From Lamellibrachia columna (lineage: Eukaryota > Annelida > Polychaeta > Sabellida > Siboglinidae): DNA of 64,000 bases. A program made the position numbers and the translations under genes. Each line of letters begins with the position of its first letter. Positions within the stretch are counted from its first letter, which is position 1. Below are positions 46,640-57,896 of the stretch, piece after piece. The notes beneath the pieces were generated by a model. The model saw only the letters and a list, made by a program, of their open reading frames with translations, did not search any database and was not told the DNA's origin. The DNA is taken from assembly GCA_963662155.1 (NCBI GenBank), contig OY759267.1, positions 13,452,560 to 13,516,559 of the forward strand, written 5' to 3'.

Positions 46640-48900
46640 TATTTCTTAATAAAGAATAGACATCGTGGCGCAAAATATATTTAATTTATAATTGAAAAAG
46701 GAAACATGAGCAATCTGCTTCTTTTCCATTTTCTCAAATGTGTTTAATAGCTGATTGGCTGATAGATTGTATGTACATGAATTTATGTTATTTTGAGACA
46801 ATAAACATTATTAAACATTATTACTATTGGATTTGTTTACCAAAGTCAAAACATAAACGAAGAGGATAGCACAACAATAACAACGCTATACACGAAGTGT
46901 GTGAAGGGAAACGTTTCATAATGGAAATGTTAATCACGGACATGTACGATGGAAATTTCTACTAGAGAGTACAGGAGGTGACGACAAAAAGTTTTAATTT
47001 TTAATTCAAGATAGCTTTCTTACTCAGCACGTGCTAGAACCAATCAGGAATAATAATAAGTTCTGATATGAAATTTTCAGAGCGGTGTGGTGTTGCAACT
47101 TCAAAGGGTAATCAAATTCTTTGGTTGATTAGGAGAAACATAACATACAATGAACAAGAGGTAATTATACCTCTTTATAAAGTTGCACATCATTTAGAAT
47201 AGTGTATATAGGCGTGAAAACCATATCGTAAGAAGGTTGTAAATACGCTTGAACGAATGTAGCAGAAAGCAACAAAAAATATTCCAGATCTGAGAGTTAT
47301 GAAGAACGCCTAGTAGAATGTGCTTTAATAAGCATACAGACAATGAGTTTAAGTGGAGATAAGATCGAAGTTTTTAAGATATTGAATGGGTATGAAAATA
47401 TTCATAGAAATATGTTTTTCTCACTCAAGATAGTACAACCGGAGGAAATTAGATACCATTAGTAAATTATCAGCGCAGATTGGATATCAGGAAGTTTTCG
47501 TTCTCACATAGGACACTAAATGAATGGAACAAATTGTCTGCGGACTTTTTAACTGTTAGCAGCGTGAAATTTTGTTTTACACATAGATAAATATTGTTTG
47601 AGTCTCGATAAGCTGGTGGTGTTATATTGTATCTTTAGATCTACCTCCTCGAAAACCGTATAATGCTGTAACCCATCAACTCTGCTCCGAATTAGAAGTA
47701 GCTTACTGAACTACATGGTTGTTTCACAAGAAGCGAATCCAATTAATCTTCTACTAATACTATGTGGGGACAGCAAGACAAGCTTGACTGCCTGAAGTAA
47801 GAAGCCATAAGTGATACGTTAAACCCACTTATTAAGAACTGTATTCTATTTCTACCAGCACTTAAATTTACTACAACACGAGTGAAAACCTTACTATGTA
47901 AATAGCCCGTATTCGCCTTAAACAAGAAAGTCTTATGTATTATGCGGGTTGGAGTTACAATATTACAAACCATGTTTTCATATAAATATAACTAGCTTAA
48001 CATTATTTATACTATTTTTTATTTTACTTACATTTAGGCTATATAGAATTTTCCAGTTATTGTTGGTACCTTTAATGCTGCATATATACCCCTATGTAAG
48101 TACATGCAGAAATAAGGTTAATTGCTGTAAAAATCCTTGGCCAAGCCTAAATAATAACAATATTTAGTAAGTATTTACATTCTCTGGCTTTCTACATGGA
48201 ACCAAGGGCCTCGATCCGAGGCATGTGCACAAGAAATTGTGTAGCATTTGCACGAACTGCCGTGACGGGCGCGTAACCGTCGAATACACATTGAACGCAT
48301 CGGATTGTGTATCCGCTGGATGTGAGCTGTGAATGTGTTATCAGTCAGTTGAACAAGAAATGTGTATTTAGACAAATCCGGTGGTAGTACATGCACACGG
48401 ACACAGCTTAAACGTGAACAACAATATATATGTGGTTAGGTTACTAACAAGTTTAGATTTATAAAAAACTAAATATGTCTTTGGTGTTACCCCAAAAAAT
48501 GAATATGCATATAATAAAAAAATATTTTTAACACTTCAAATTTTTAAAATATTTAAATGATCATGTAATGAACATGTTACTGTAAAGAGAGTATATTAAC
48601 TTGTACATTTATATAAATTTACTTTATTAAATTAAAGTACTTATTTAAATAAACAAATAGAATGTACTCATGACTGGGGTCTGTAGATAATGTATATTAC
48701 AATGGTGGTTTCCTACCAGCTGTCATCTGTTTCATAACTTTCTTTATTCACATGATACAGAATTGTTCGTAAGCATATTTTTATTCTTGTGTAAAACGTC
48801 ATTGTTTATTTTTTAGGAACTGCACTTACTGCAATGGCGGGACGACCAGCAGCTGCGACATGGATTGTGCCACCGAACACGATAATGACTGCACCGGCGA
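46640..48900. other. AT-rich intergenic stretch, otherwise unclassified
   Basis: It contains the LINE fragment above. Positions 48180-48410 are distinctly GC- and CpG-richer than their surroundings and include the palindrome GCCTCGATCCGAGGC, but I could not identify a gene there. Confidence 0.4.
47285..47600 (+). pseudogene. Second decayed LINE C-terminal fragment
   Basis: Conceptual pieces SYEERLVECALIS, GDKIEVFKILNGYENIH and then, after a frame change, RRLDIRKFSFSHRTLNEWNK match the thumb/C-terminal block of CR1/L2-type LINEs. Stops and a frameshift show it is inactive. Confidence 0.65.
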
Positions 48901-48943
48901 TGGCTCTTGAGCGACTGGGGCCATTCCAGCTTAGACTGACGTC

Positions 48944-49378
48944 GTGGTTCACCTTCCTGGCACACACATCATGTCCGACGGTTGGAGGGCATATAACAAC
49001 ATTGGTCAATTGAACGGAGGTGTGTACCTCCACGATGTTGTGGTCCACCTTCCTGGCACACACATCATGTCCGACGGTTGGAGGGCATATAACAACATTG
49101 GTCAATTGAACGGAGGTGTGTACCTCCACGATGTTGTGGTCCACCTTCCTGGCACACACATCATGTCCGACGGTTGGAGGGCATATAACAACATTGGTCA
49201 GTTGAACGGAGGTGTGTACCTCCACGATGTTGTGGTCCACCTTCCTGGCACACACATCATGTCCGACGGTTGGAGGGCATATAACAACATTGGTCAGTTG
49301 AACCGAGGTGTGTACCTCCACGATGTTGTGGTCCACCTTCCTGGCACACACATCATGTCCGATGTTGTGGTTTACAAA
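48944..49378 (+). repeat. 96-bp tandem repeat inside a transposase remnant (four full copies plus a partial)
   Basis: TTCCTGGCACACACATCATG recurs starting near 48954, 49050, 49146, 49242 and 49338, exactly 96 bp apart. Each unit is 32 codons in frame and encodes PGTHIMSDGWRAYNNI. Copies differ by only a few bases. The last copy is cut short after CATCATGTCCGA. Confidence 0.95.
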
Positions 49379-49586
49379 TTTTTTTTTTTACCCAGTCCAC
49401 CCTGACACCCACACGCAGAATGTGGAAAACCTATGGATGAGGGCGAAATGGAAGCTTCATTGTCAGTTCGGAACGACCAGAGCCCTCTTCCCAACATACC
49501 TGCAGGAATTCATCTGGCAGCAACGCAACATGGGACACGAACAGCGCCTGTCAGCATTGCTAGTTTGCATTCGAGCTCATGAATGA
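48950..49586 (+). pseudogene. Merlin/ISXO2-type (IS1595-like) DDE transposase fragment
   Basis: Merlin elements use a DDE-type transposase related to bacterial IS1016. Here P-G-T-H-I-M-S-D-G-W-R-A-Y carries the second catalytic Asp and is present in tandem. After a frame change at the oligo-T run (49379-49389) the ORF continues with HPDTHTQNVENLWMRAKWK and LQEFIWQQRN, matching the family's H-T-N-x-I-E-x-x-W-x-x-K block with the third acidic residue, and stops at 49584-49586. The N-terminal region with the first Asp was not recognised. The fragment is inactive. Confidence 0.75.
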
Positions 49587-49602
49587 ATGCAAACTAGCAA
49601 TG
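49555..49602 (+). repeat. Perfect 18-bp inverted repeat at the transposase stop
   Basis: CATTGCTAGTTTGCATTC (49555-49572) and GAATGCAAACTAGCAATG (49585-49602) are exact complements around a 12-nt loop. It could be a decayed terminal inverted repeat junction or an RNA hairpin. It covers the last codons and stop of the transposase fragment. Confidence 0.9.
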
Positions 49603-49624
49603 AACTTGCATCTCCTAACCAAAC

Positions 49625-49666
49625 GGTTCTTTTCAGAACCAAAACCAAACGGCTCTTTTCAGAGCC
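49625..49666 (+). promoter_or_regulatory. Two tandem histone-type mRNA 3' stem-loops
   Basis: GGTTCTTTTCAGAACC (49625-49640) and GGCTCTTTTCAGAGCC (49651-49666) each form a 6-bp stem with a UUUC loop. The second is identical to the canonical metazoan replication-dependent histone stem-loop, including an upstream CCAAAC and downstream AACCA. A GCAAGAG purine-rich piece follows about 13 nt later, like a histone downstream element. No histone coding sequence lies upstream. The loop sequence fixes the sense strand as plus. Confidence 0.8.
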
Positions 49667-50260
49667 AACCATGCTATGGCAAGAGTTGTTACATCGAATG
49701 TGCATGCTATTTTCTGTCTACATTTAATCTTTCTATTCTCTTTCTTTTGCAGGTATGAGTTATACATTTCTCGTGTAGTTCACTTTCATGCTCGCATAAA
49801 AGATGCATCCTTTAAAATGTTCTTATATTAACAATGACATACACTGAGTTGTCCGCTTAAAGTTGCGCATGCGCATGACATGCAATATCAACAGTATAAT
49901 TTTTAATTACAAAAACAATAGTCTTTGTTCACGAAAAAACAGACCATTTAACCCATGCATTCTTTTACATTTTATTATGTTAGCAATGACATGCAATGAA
50001 ATGCCCCATTGTAGATGCGCATAGCATCCAATATCAACCATATAACTTTCACACAAAAATAATATTTGCAACATCAAATATTTAATAAAATAAAATATGA
50101 AACATTACGTTACAATTAACTGTATGTGCTCTACAAATGTTGCGTTTAATACAAAAACTGTTAGTTTTTATTTAAGCACTCCTATAGGGACAAATGCCAA
50201 AAAACAGTGTATTTGGTTTCACTTTAAAATAGTTACTGTAATTCATAATATATTAACTTT
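49667..50260. other. Spacer before the satellite
   Basis: It is AT-rich. A diverged pair of segments (about 49830-49900 and 49975-50050) shares CAATGACATgcA and GATGCGCAT/CATGCGCAT-like phrases. No gene is seen. Confidence 0.4.
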
Positions 50261-50812
50261 CTATATCTTCTCTGCTCTTCTCTTCTCTACTCCATTCTAC
50301 TCTACTTTTCTCTTCTCTACTCTTCTCTTCTCTACTCTGTTTTTCTCTTCTCTACCCTTCTCTACACTACTATTCTCTTCTCTACTCTTCTCTATTCTAT
50401 TCTGCTTTCCTCTTCTCTTCTCTTCTCTAACATTTTCTTCTCTACTCTGCTTTTATCTTCTCTTCTCTACACTTCTCTTCTATACACTACTCTATTTTCT
50501 CTTCTCTTCTCTACTCTACTTTTGTCTTCTCTTCTCTATTATTATCTTATCTACTCTACTCTGCGTTTCTCTTCTCTACTCTTCTCTACTCTACTCTACT
50601 CTACTCCACTCTCTTCTCTTATCTTATTTTTTCTTCTCTAATCCTATCCTATCCTATCTTATCTTCTCTTCTTTTCTCTTTCTTCTCTTCTCTTATCCTA
50701 TCCTATCATATCCTACCTATCCTGTCATGTCCTGTCTTATCTTGTCTTGTCTTATTTTATTTTATTTTATCTTATATTTTCTTCTCACCTCTCTTCTCCT
50801 CGCATCTCATTT

Positions 50813-50861
<49 letters not shown>

Positions 50862-53800
50862 TTATCTTATCTTATCTTATCTTATCTTATCTTATCTTAT
50901 CTTATCTTATCTTATCTTCCCTTCCCTTCCCTTCTCCTATCCTATCCTATCTTCTCTTCTCTTCTCTACTCTACTCTACTCCTCTCTTCTCTTCTCTACA
51001 CTACTAAGCTTATCACGTCTCTACTCTACTCTTCTTTTCTCTACCCTAATGTACTTTTCTCTTCTCTTCTCTACTCTTCTCTTCCCTTCTCTAATCTTCT
51101 CTTATATTCTCTTCTCTTCTCTTATGCTATCTTATATTCTCTTATTTCCTCTTATCTTACCTTCTCTTATCTTATCTTATCCTATCTTATCCTACACTGT
51201 CCTATAGTATCCTATCTTAACGTATCTTATATCCTACCCTATCCTATCTTGTCCTGTCCTATCTCTATCTCTTCTCTTATATTTTCTTATCGTTTTTTAT
51301 CATCTTTTCGCTTATCCTATTCTATCTTATCCTATCCTATATTCCCTTCTCTTCTCTAATCCTATCCTATCCTATCCTATCCTATCTTATCTTATCTTAT
51401 CTTCTCTTGTCTTGCCTTGACTTGTCTTCTCTTTTCTTGCCATGTCATGTCATGTCATGTCATGTCATGTCATGTCATGTCATGTCATGTCATGTCATGT
51501 CATGTCATGTCTTGTCTTGTCTTGTCTTGTCTTATCTTATCTTATCTTATCTTATCTTATCTTATCTTATCTTATCTTATCTTATCTTATCTTATCTTAT
51601 CTTATCTTATCTTCTATTCTCCTCTCCTCTCCTCTCCTCTCCTCACCTCTCCTGCCCTGTACTGTCCTGTCCCGTCCTTTAATCTCTTCTCTCCTCTCCA
51701 CTCCACTCCACTACACACCACTCCACTTTGCTTATCTCTTATCTAATCTAATCTACTCTCTCTATTCTTCTCTTCCATTCTCTTCTCTTCTCTACTCTAA
51801 TCTACTCTTATCTTCTATTCTCTTCTCTACTCTACGTTTCTCTACTCTTCACTCCTCTACTCTTCTCTTATCTACTCTTCTCCTCTCAACCATTCTCTAC
51901 TATATTCTTCTCTTCTCTACACTAATCTGCTTTTATCTTCTCTTATCTTCTCTACTCTTCTCTTATCTACTCTTCTCCTCTCAACCCTTCTCTGCTCTGT
52001 TCTTCTCTTCTCTACACTACTCTGCTTTTCTCTTCTCTTCTCTTCTCTACACTACTCTTATCTTAACTTATCTTATTTTCTCTCATCTTCTCTTATCTTG
52101 TCTTCTCTTATCTAATCTTATCTTATCATATCCTATCTTATCCTATCTTACTCTATCCTATATTATCTTATCTTATCTTATCTGATCTCCTATCCTATCC
52201 TATCCTATCCTATCCTATCCTATCCTATCATATCATATCATATCATATCATATCATATATTATCATATCATATCATATCATATCATATCATATCATATCA
52301 TATCCTATCTTTTCTTGTCTTGTCTTGTCTTGTCCTGTCCTGTCCTGTCCTGTCCTGTCCTGTCCTGTCCTGTCCTATCCTATCCTATTCTATCTTTTCT
52401 TCTCTTTTCTCATCTTATATTTTCTGATCTTTTCTTATCTGCTCTTCTCTTATAATATCCTATCTTATCCTATCCTATCTTCTCTTCTCTTATCTTATCA
52501 TATCATATCATATCATATCATATCATATCATATCATATCATATCATATCATATCATATCATATTTTCTCTTATCTTTTCTTCTGTTGTCTTGTCTTGTTT
52601 TGTCATGTCTTGCCTTATCTTATCTTATCTTATCTTATCTTATCTTATCTTATCTTATCTTATCTTATCTTATCTTATCTTATCTTATCCTCTCCTCTCC
52701 TCTCCTCTCCTCTCATGTCCTCTCATGTCCTGTCTTATCCTCTCCTCTCCTCTTCACTACACTCCACTCCACTCCACTCCATTCCTTTCTACTCTACTCT
52801 ACTCTACTCTACTATTCTCTACTCTACTTTCTACTTAACTTATGTTATCTAATTTCTCTTATCTTATCGTATATCCTCTCCTCTCCTCTCCTGCCCCCTA
52901 TCCTGTCCGCTACTCTCATCACCTCTCCACTCCACTCCATTCCACTCCACTCCACTCCTTTCCTCTCCTCTCCTCTCCACTCCACTCCACCCCACTCTAC
53001 TCTACTCTACTCTGCTTAACTCTTCTCTACACTATTCTACTCTACTCTACTCTACTCTTTTCTTCTGTACTCTTCTATACTCTACTTTAAGCTTTTCTCT
53101 TCTCTTCTCTTATCTAATCTTATCTTATCGTATCGTATCTTATCTTGCCTTATCTTATCTTTTCTTATCTTCTGTCCTATCCTATCCTATCCTATCCCTT
53201 CCACTCTACTCCACTCTACACTGCTCTTTTCTTCTCTACTCCATTCTACTTTTCTCTACTCTTCTCTACTCTTCTCTACTCTACTCTGCTTATCTCTTCT
53301 TTTCTCTTCTCTATTCTTCTCTTCTCTACAATATTCTGCTTTTCTCTTTTCTTCTCTACTCTACTCTACTCTTGTCTTGTTTCATTTTATTTTCTCTTAT
53401 CTTCTCTTATCTTATCTTAACTGCTCTCCTATTATATCCTATCCTATCTTGTCTTTTCCTGTCCTGTCATATCATAACTTCTCTTCTGTTCTCTTATTGT
53501 ATTGTATTATCTGATCTTTTCGTATCTTCTCTTACCCTATCCTATTTTCTCTTATCCTACCCTACCCTACCCTACCCTACCCTACCCTACCCTACCTTAC
53601 CCTACCCTACCCTACCCTACCCTACCCTACCCTACCCTACCCTACCCTATCCTACCCTATCATATCCTATCCTATCATATCCTATCCTATCATATCATAT
53701 CATATCATATCCTATCCTATCCTCTCCTATCCTACCCTATCTTGTCTTGTCTTGTCTTGTATTGTCTTGTCTTGTCTTGTCTTGTATTGTCTTGTCTTGT

Positions 53801-56455
53801 CTTCTCTTGTCTTGTCTTGTTTTGACTTGTCTTCTCTTTTCATGTCTTGTTCTATCTCTTCTCTATCTCTTCTCTTATATCATCTTATCTTTTCTTATAT
53901 TCTATTCTCTTCTCCTTCCTATCTTATCCTAGCCTAACTTCTCTTCTCTTATCTTATCCTATCCTACCCTATCTCGTCTTCTCTACTCTTCTCTTCTCTA
54001 TTCTTCTCTTCTCTACACTACTCTGCTTTTCTCTTATCTTATTCTATCCTATCCTATCTTCTCTTTTCTTGTATTGTCTTCACTTGTCTTCTCTTGTCTT
54101 GTCATGTCTTCTCTTCACTTCTCCTATCATATCCTATGCTATCCTATCTTCTCTTATATTCTTTTATCTTATCCTTTTCCGACCCTTCTCCCATTTCATA
54201 CAATCCCATCCCGTCAAATCCCATCCTCCTCTCCTCTTCTCTTCCACTATCCTCTCCTATCCTTTCTTCTCTTCTCCTATACTATCCTATCCTATCTTCT
54301 CTTCTCTACTCATGTCCTATCCTATCCTATCCTATCCTATCCTATCCTATCCTATCATATCATATCATATCATATCATATCATATCATATCTTCTCTTCT
54401 CTTATCTTCTCCGATCCCATCCCATCCGATCCCATCTTCCTGTCCTCTCTTCTCTTCTCATATCCTCTCCAATCATGTCATATCCTATCTTCTCTAATCT
54501 TATATTGGCTTGTCTTCTATTGTCTTCTCTTGTCTTATCTTTTTTTTTCTTGTCATGTCTTGGCTTGTCTTGTCTTATCTTATCTGATCTTGTCTTCTGT
54601 TAACTGATCTTTTCTTCTCTGTTCTTATATTATCTTCTATTCTCTTTTGTTATCTCCTTTCCTCTCTTCTCTTCTCCGTCCTGTCCTCTCTCCTGTCCTC
54701 TCCTTTCCATTCCACTCCACTCCACTCCACTCCTCTCTTCTCTTTTCCTCCCTTTCCTCTCCTCTCTTCTCTTCTCCGATCCCACCCGATCCCATCCCAT
54801 CCCTTCTCATCCCATCCTCCTCGCTTCTCTTCTCTTTTCGTTTTTTTCTCTTCTACTATTCTATCCTATACTCTCTCCTCTGCTCTTTCTTTTCTCTTTC
54901 TCTACTCTTTCTCTTCTCTTCTCTGCTCTGCTCTGCTCTACTCTACTCTGCTTATCTCTTCTATACTCTACTCTACTATTATCTACTCTAATCTACTCTT
55001 CTCTTCTCTACTCTACTCTACTTATCTCTTCTCTACTCTACTCTACTATATTCCACTCTACTCTACTCTAATCTATTCTACTCTTCACTACTGTTCTATA
55101 CTCTGCTTTTATCTACTCTTCTCTATTCTTCTCTTCTCTACTCTACTCTGTTTATCTCTTCTCTTCTCTACTCTTCTCTTCTCTAGTCTTCTCTTATCTA
55201 CACTACTCTGCTTTTCTCTTATCTTATCCTATGCTACTTTCTCTTCTCTTGTCTTTTCTTCTATTGTTTTCACTTGTCTTATCTTGTCTTGTCATGCCTT
55301 ATCTTCTCTACTTTTATCGTATCATATCCTATCCTATGCTACCATATCTTCTCTAATCTTCTCTTATATTCTCTTATCTTCTCCTTTTTCGATCCTTCTC
55401 CTATCCGATCAAATCCCATACCATCCCATCCCATCAAATACCATCCTCCCTCCTCTCCTCTTCTCTTCTACTATCCTATCCTATCTTGTCTTATCTTATC
55501 TTATCTTACCTTATCCTATCCTATCCTATCTTCTCTTTTCTTTTCTTGTCTTGTCTTCTGTTGTCTTGTCTTCTGTTGTTTTGTATTGTCAAGTCTTGTC
55601 TTATCTTATCTTGTAATATCCTATCCTAACGTATCCTCTCTTATCCTATCTTATTTTATGTTATCTCCTATCCTATCCTTGTCCTGTCCTGTCCTGTCCT
55701 GTCCTGTCCTGTCCTGTCCTGTCCTGTCCTGTCCTGTCCTGTCCTATCCTATCTTCTCTTATTTTATCTTTTATTTTCTTCTCTTCTCTTCTCTGGTCTT
55801 CTCTTCTCTTGTCTGGTCTTCTCTTGACTTGTCATGTCTTCTCTTCTCTTATCTTATCTGTTCGTATCTTATCTTATCTTATCTTATCTTATCTTATCTT
55901 ATCTTATCTTATCTTATCTTATCTTATCTTATCTTATCTTATCTTATCTTATCTTATCTTATCTCCTCTCCTCTCCTCTCTTATCTTGTCCTATCGTCTC
56001 CTCTCCTCTCCTCTACTCTCCACTCACTTCCACTCCACTCCATTCCTCTGCTCTCTTCTCTTCTCTCTTCTCTACTCTACTCTACTCTGCTCTACTCTAC
56101 TTTTCTCTTCTTTTTTGTACTTTACTCTACTCTGCTTACATCTTCTCAACTCTTCTCTTCTGTGCTCTACTTTTCTCTTCTCTACTCTACTCTACTTATC
56201 TGTCCTCTATTCTGCTCTTCTCTTCTCTACTCTACTCTTTTCTACTGTACTGTACTGTACTGTACTGTACTGTACTGTACTGTACTGTACTGTACTGTAC
56301 TGTATTGTACTGTACTCTACTCTTCTCTAATCTACTCTACTAAACTCTTATCTACTCTACTCTACTCTACTCTACTCTACTCTACTCTACTCTACTCTAC
56401 TCTACTCTACTCTACTCTACTCTACTCTACTCTACTCTACTCTACTTTTCTCTTC
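50260..56455. repeat. 6.2-kb pentanucleotide-periodic pyrimidine-rich satellite
   Basis: Nearly the whole tract is a 5-bp repeat of the form TCNNN, where NNN changes in blocks. Examples are TCTTA (50817-50915, 51530-51610, 52615-52690, 55865-55960), TCATG (51440-51510), TCATA (52228-52310, 52497-52562), TCCTG (52334-52375, 55680-55745), CCTAC (53555-53645), TGTAC (56245-56310) and TCTAC (56350-56440). The plus strand is almost free of purine runs. All long ORFs in it (up to 459 codons, Ser/Leu/Tyr-only) are artefacts of a 5-bp unit lacking stops. Confidence 0.97.
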
Positions 56456-56539
56456 TCTGGGAACGTTCACACGTTTATTGGCTGTGTGTTTTGTGTGTGT
56501 GCTTGCGGAATGCGCCATACGCACACCAGCTCGTTGACA

Positions 56540-56596
56540 CTCACTCACGCACGCACACACGCACACGAATACACGCACGCGCACACACACACACAT
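56540..56596. repeat. CA/CG-type simple repeat
   Basis: This is a (CACACG/CGCA)n alternating purine-pyrimidine run, a candidate Z-DNA former, directly after the satellite. Confidence 0.85.
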
Positions 56597-56599
56597 GTG

Positions 56600-57176
56600 A
56601 AAGTTGTGTCTCTTTCCAAAAATGAAACTGTAGTAAGAAATGTTAAAATCTAGGAATACTCTTACACAAATACAAGCACTGCGACATTTAGCTTCGAATA
56701 AAGGAAACAAGTAAGAGTTTATACAATTATATAAACATATTTTTATTATTACAATTTTCATTGATATGTTGTACAATCAGAAACAACTGACTATGCACTG
56801 AAGCAACTAAGCATACTAACGTGATTGAAATAATTTACGCTCCAAATGTACGTAGCAGGTCCCTACGTAATCACGGTACACAAGGAACAATATGTCAAAT
56901 ACACAGATAATTAGTGTACACAATAATAATAATAACAATACTTTATTTACCCAATGTTCTCCTAAATATGTACAAGACATATCATAAGGCAGTATGCTTA
57001 ATTATTTCCAACAACAAAATAGAAGTAACATATGAACTAGCAATAAAGAAAGAATATATTTTTCATTTTCTTAGTAAATGTTTGAGTATTTCTGGCTGTG
57101 AATTTCATATATGGAAGTACACGGAAGGTTATGTCATAACTGAATTAGTAAATTTATTCATCAGCCACAAAGTCGT
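56600..57176. other. AT-rich spacer with a possible LINE 3' tail on the minus strand
   Basis: Near 56920-56960 the minus strand reads AATAAAGTATTGTTATTATT, like the 3' end of a LINE or a poly(A) signal for the minus-strand gene ending at 57177. No coding feature is recognised. Confidence 0.35.
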
Positions 57177-57896
57177 CTATTGGCTGTCGGCGATCACCTC
57201 CCATCCCCGTTCGGCGCCTGTCCCCTTCGCCGATGCCTCTTCTGGATTTGTGTCCATTGGCGATGCCGCTGCCCGGGCCCTGTGCATTGAAGATGCTTGT
57301 TCTGGGCCCGCGTCGTCTCCCGTTGTCGTCTCATTCGTTTCGTTCTCGCTCGACCGGAGACGTTCGAGGTGCAACTCAATTCGCCGCAGCTTCTCGTTCA
57401 GTAATTTGTGTTTCCATGACAACATGGACACCAGCTTCTCTCGCGAGGGACCACATTTCCACCCTCGTCCGTCACCGTGGCAACATGGTCTCCCGCGATC
57501 ACCGAATCCCAACGGACCCTGGAAGAAAGGACAGGACGCTTGTCCGTTGGCGTCTTGTTTCTGGTTGTCGTTTTCTGGGTCACTGTTGGTCTCCCCGGCG
57601 CTGTCACAAACGAATGGGCCGAAGAACGAGGGAGGGTACGGGCACTCACCCCATCCCATCGGAGCTCCGGGCTGGGAACAATCAGCCCGGACCGTCGACC
57701 AAGGAGCGCAGTGCGACTGAGGCCCGGATACCCGGCGGCATCGACGGTACATTGGGTGCGGGTCGTGTCTACGACATTCGGCGAGTCGCAGTGAACGTCT
57801 CATTCTATGACGTCGCAATCTGTCACCCCACGGACACCTTGGGCGCTGTTGTCCAGATTTCTCCTCACGTGCGCCATCTTGTTGTTTGTCGTACGC
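57177..57896 (-). CDS. Unknown-family minus copy, exon 2
   Basis: It begins at GCG after a TTATTATTATAG acceptor. The first residues AYDKQQDGAREE align with HDTQGQQDGARM in the intron-less plus copy, fixing both the join and the frame. It ends at the stop codon 57179-57177. Confidence 0.65.
   Translation of the reverse strand, partial: AYDKQQDGAREEKSGQQRPRCPWGDRLRRHRMRRSLRLAECRRHDPHPMYRRCRRVSGPQSHCAPWSTVRADCSQPGAPMGWGECPYPPSFFGPFVCDSAGETNSDPENDNQKQDANGQASCPFFQGPLGFGDRGRPCCHGDGRGWKCGPSREKLVSMLSWKHKLLNEKLRRIELHLERLRSSENETNETTTGDDAGPEQASSMHRARAAASPMDTNPEEASAKGTGAERGWEVIADSQ

Noticed and set aside
48806..49351. 181-codon minus-strand repeat ORF
   Set aside because: It lies antisense to the transposase-like plus frame; the plus frame carries the recognisable Merlin motifs.
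50097..56653. Several ORFs of 170-460 codons in the satellite
   Set aside because: They consist only of Ser, Leu, Tyr, Ile, Phe, Pro and Cys in 5-codon periodicity, are open in all three frames, and arise because TCNNN repeats lack in-frame stops.
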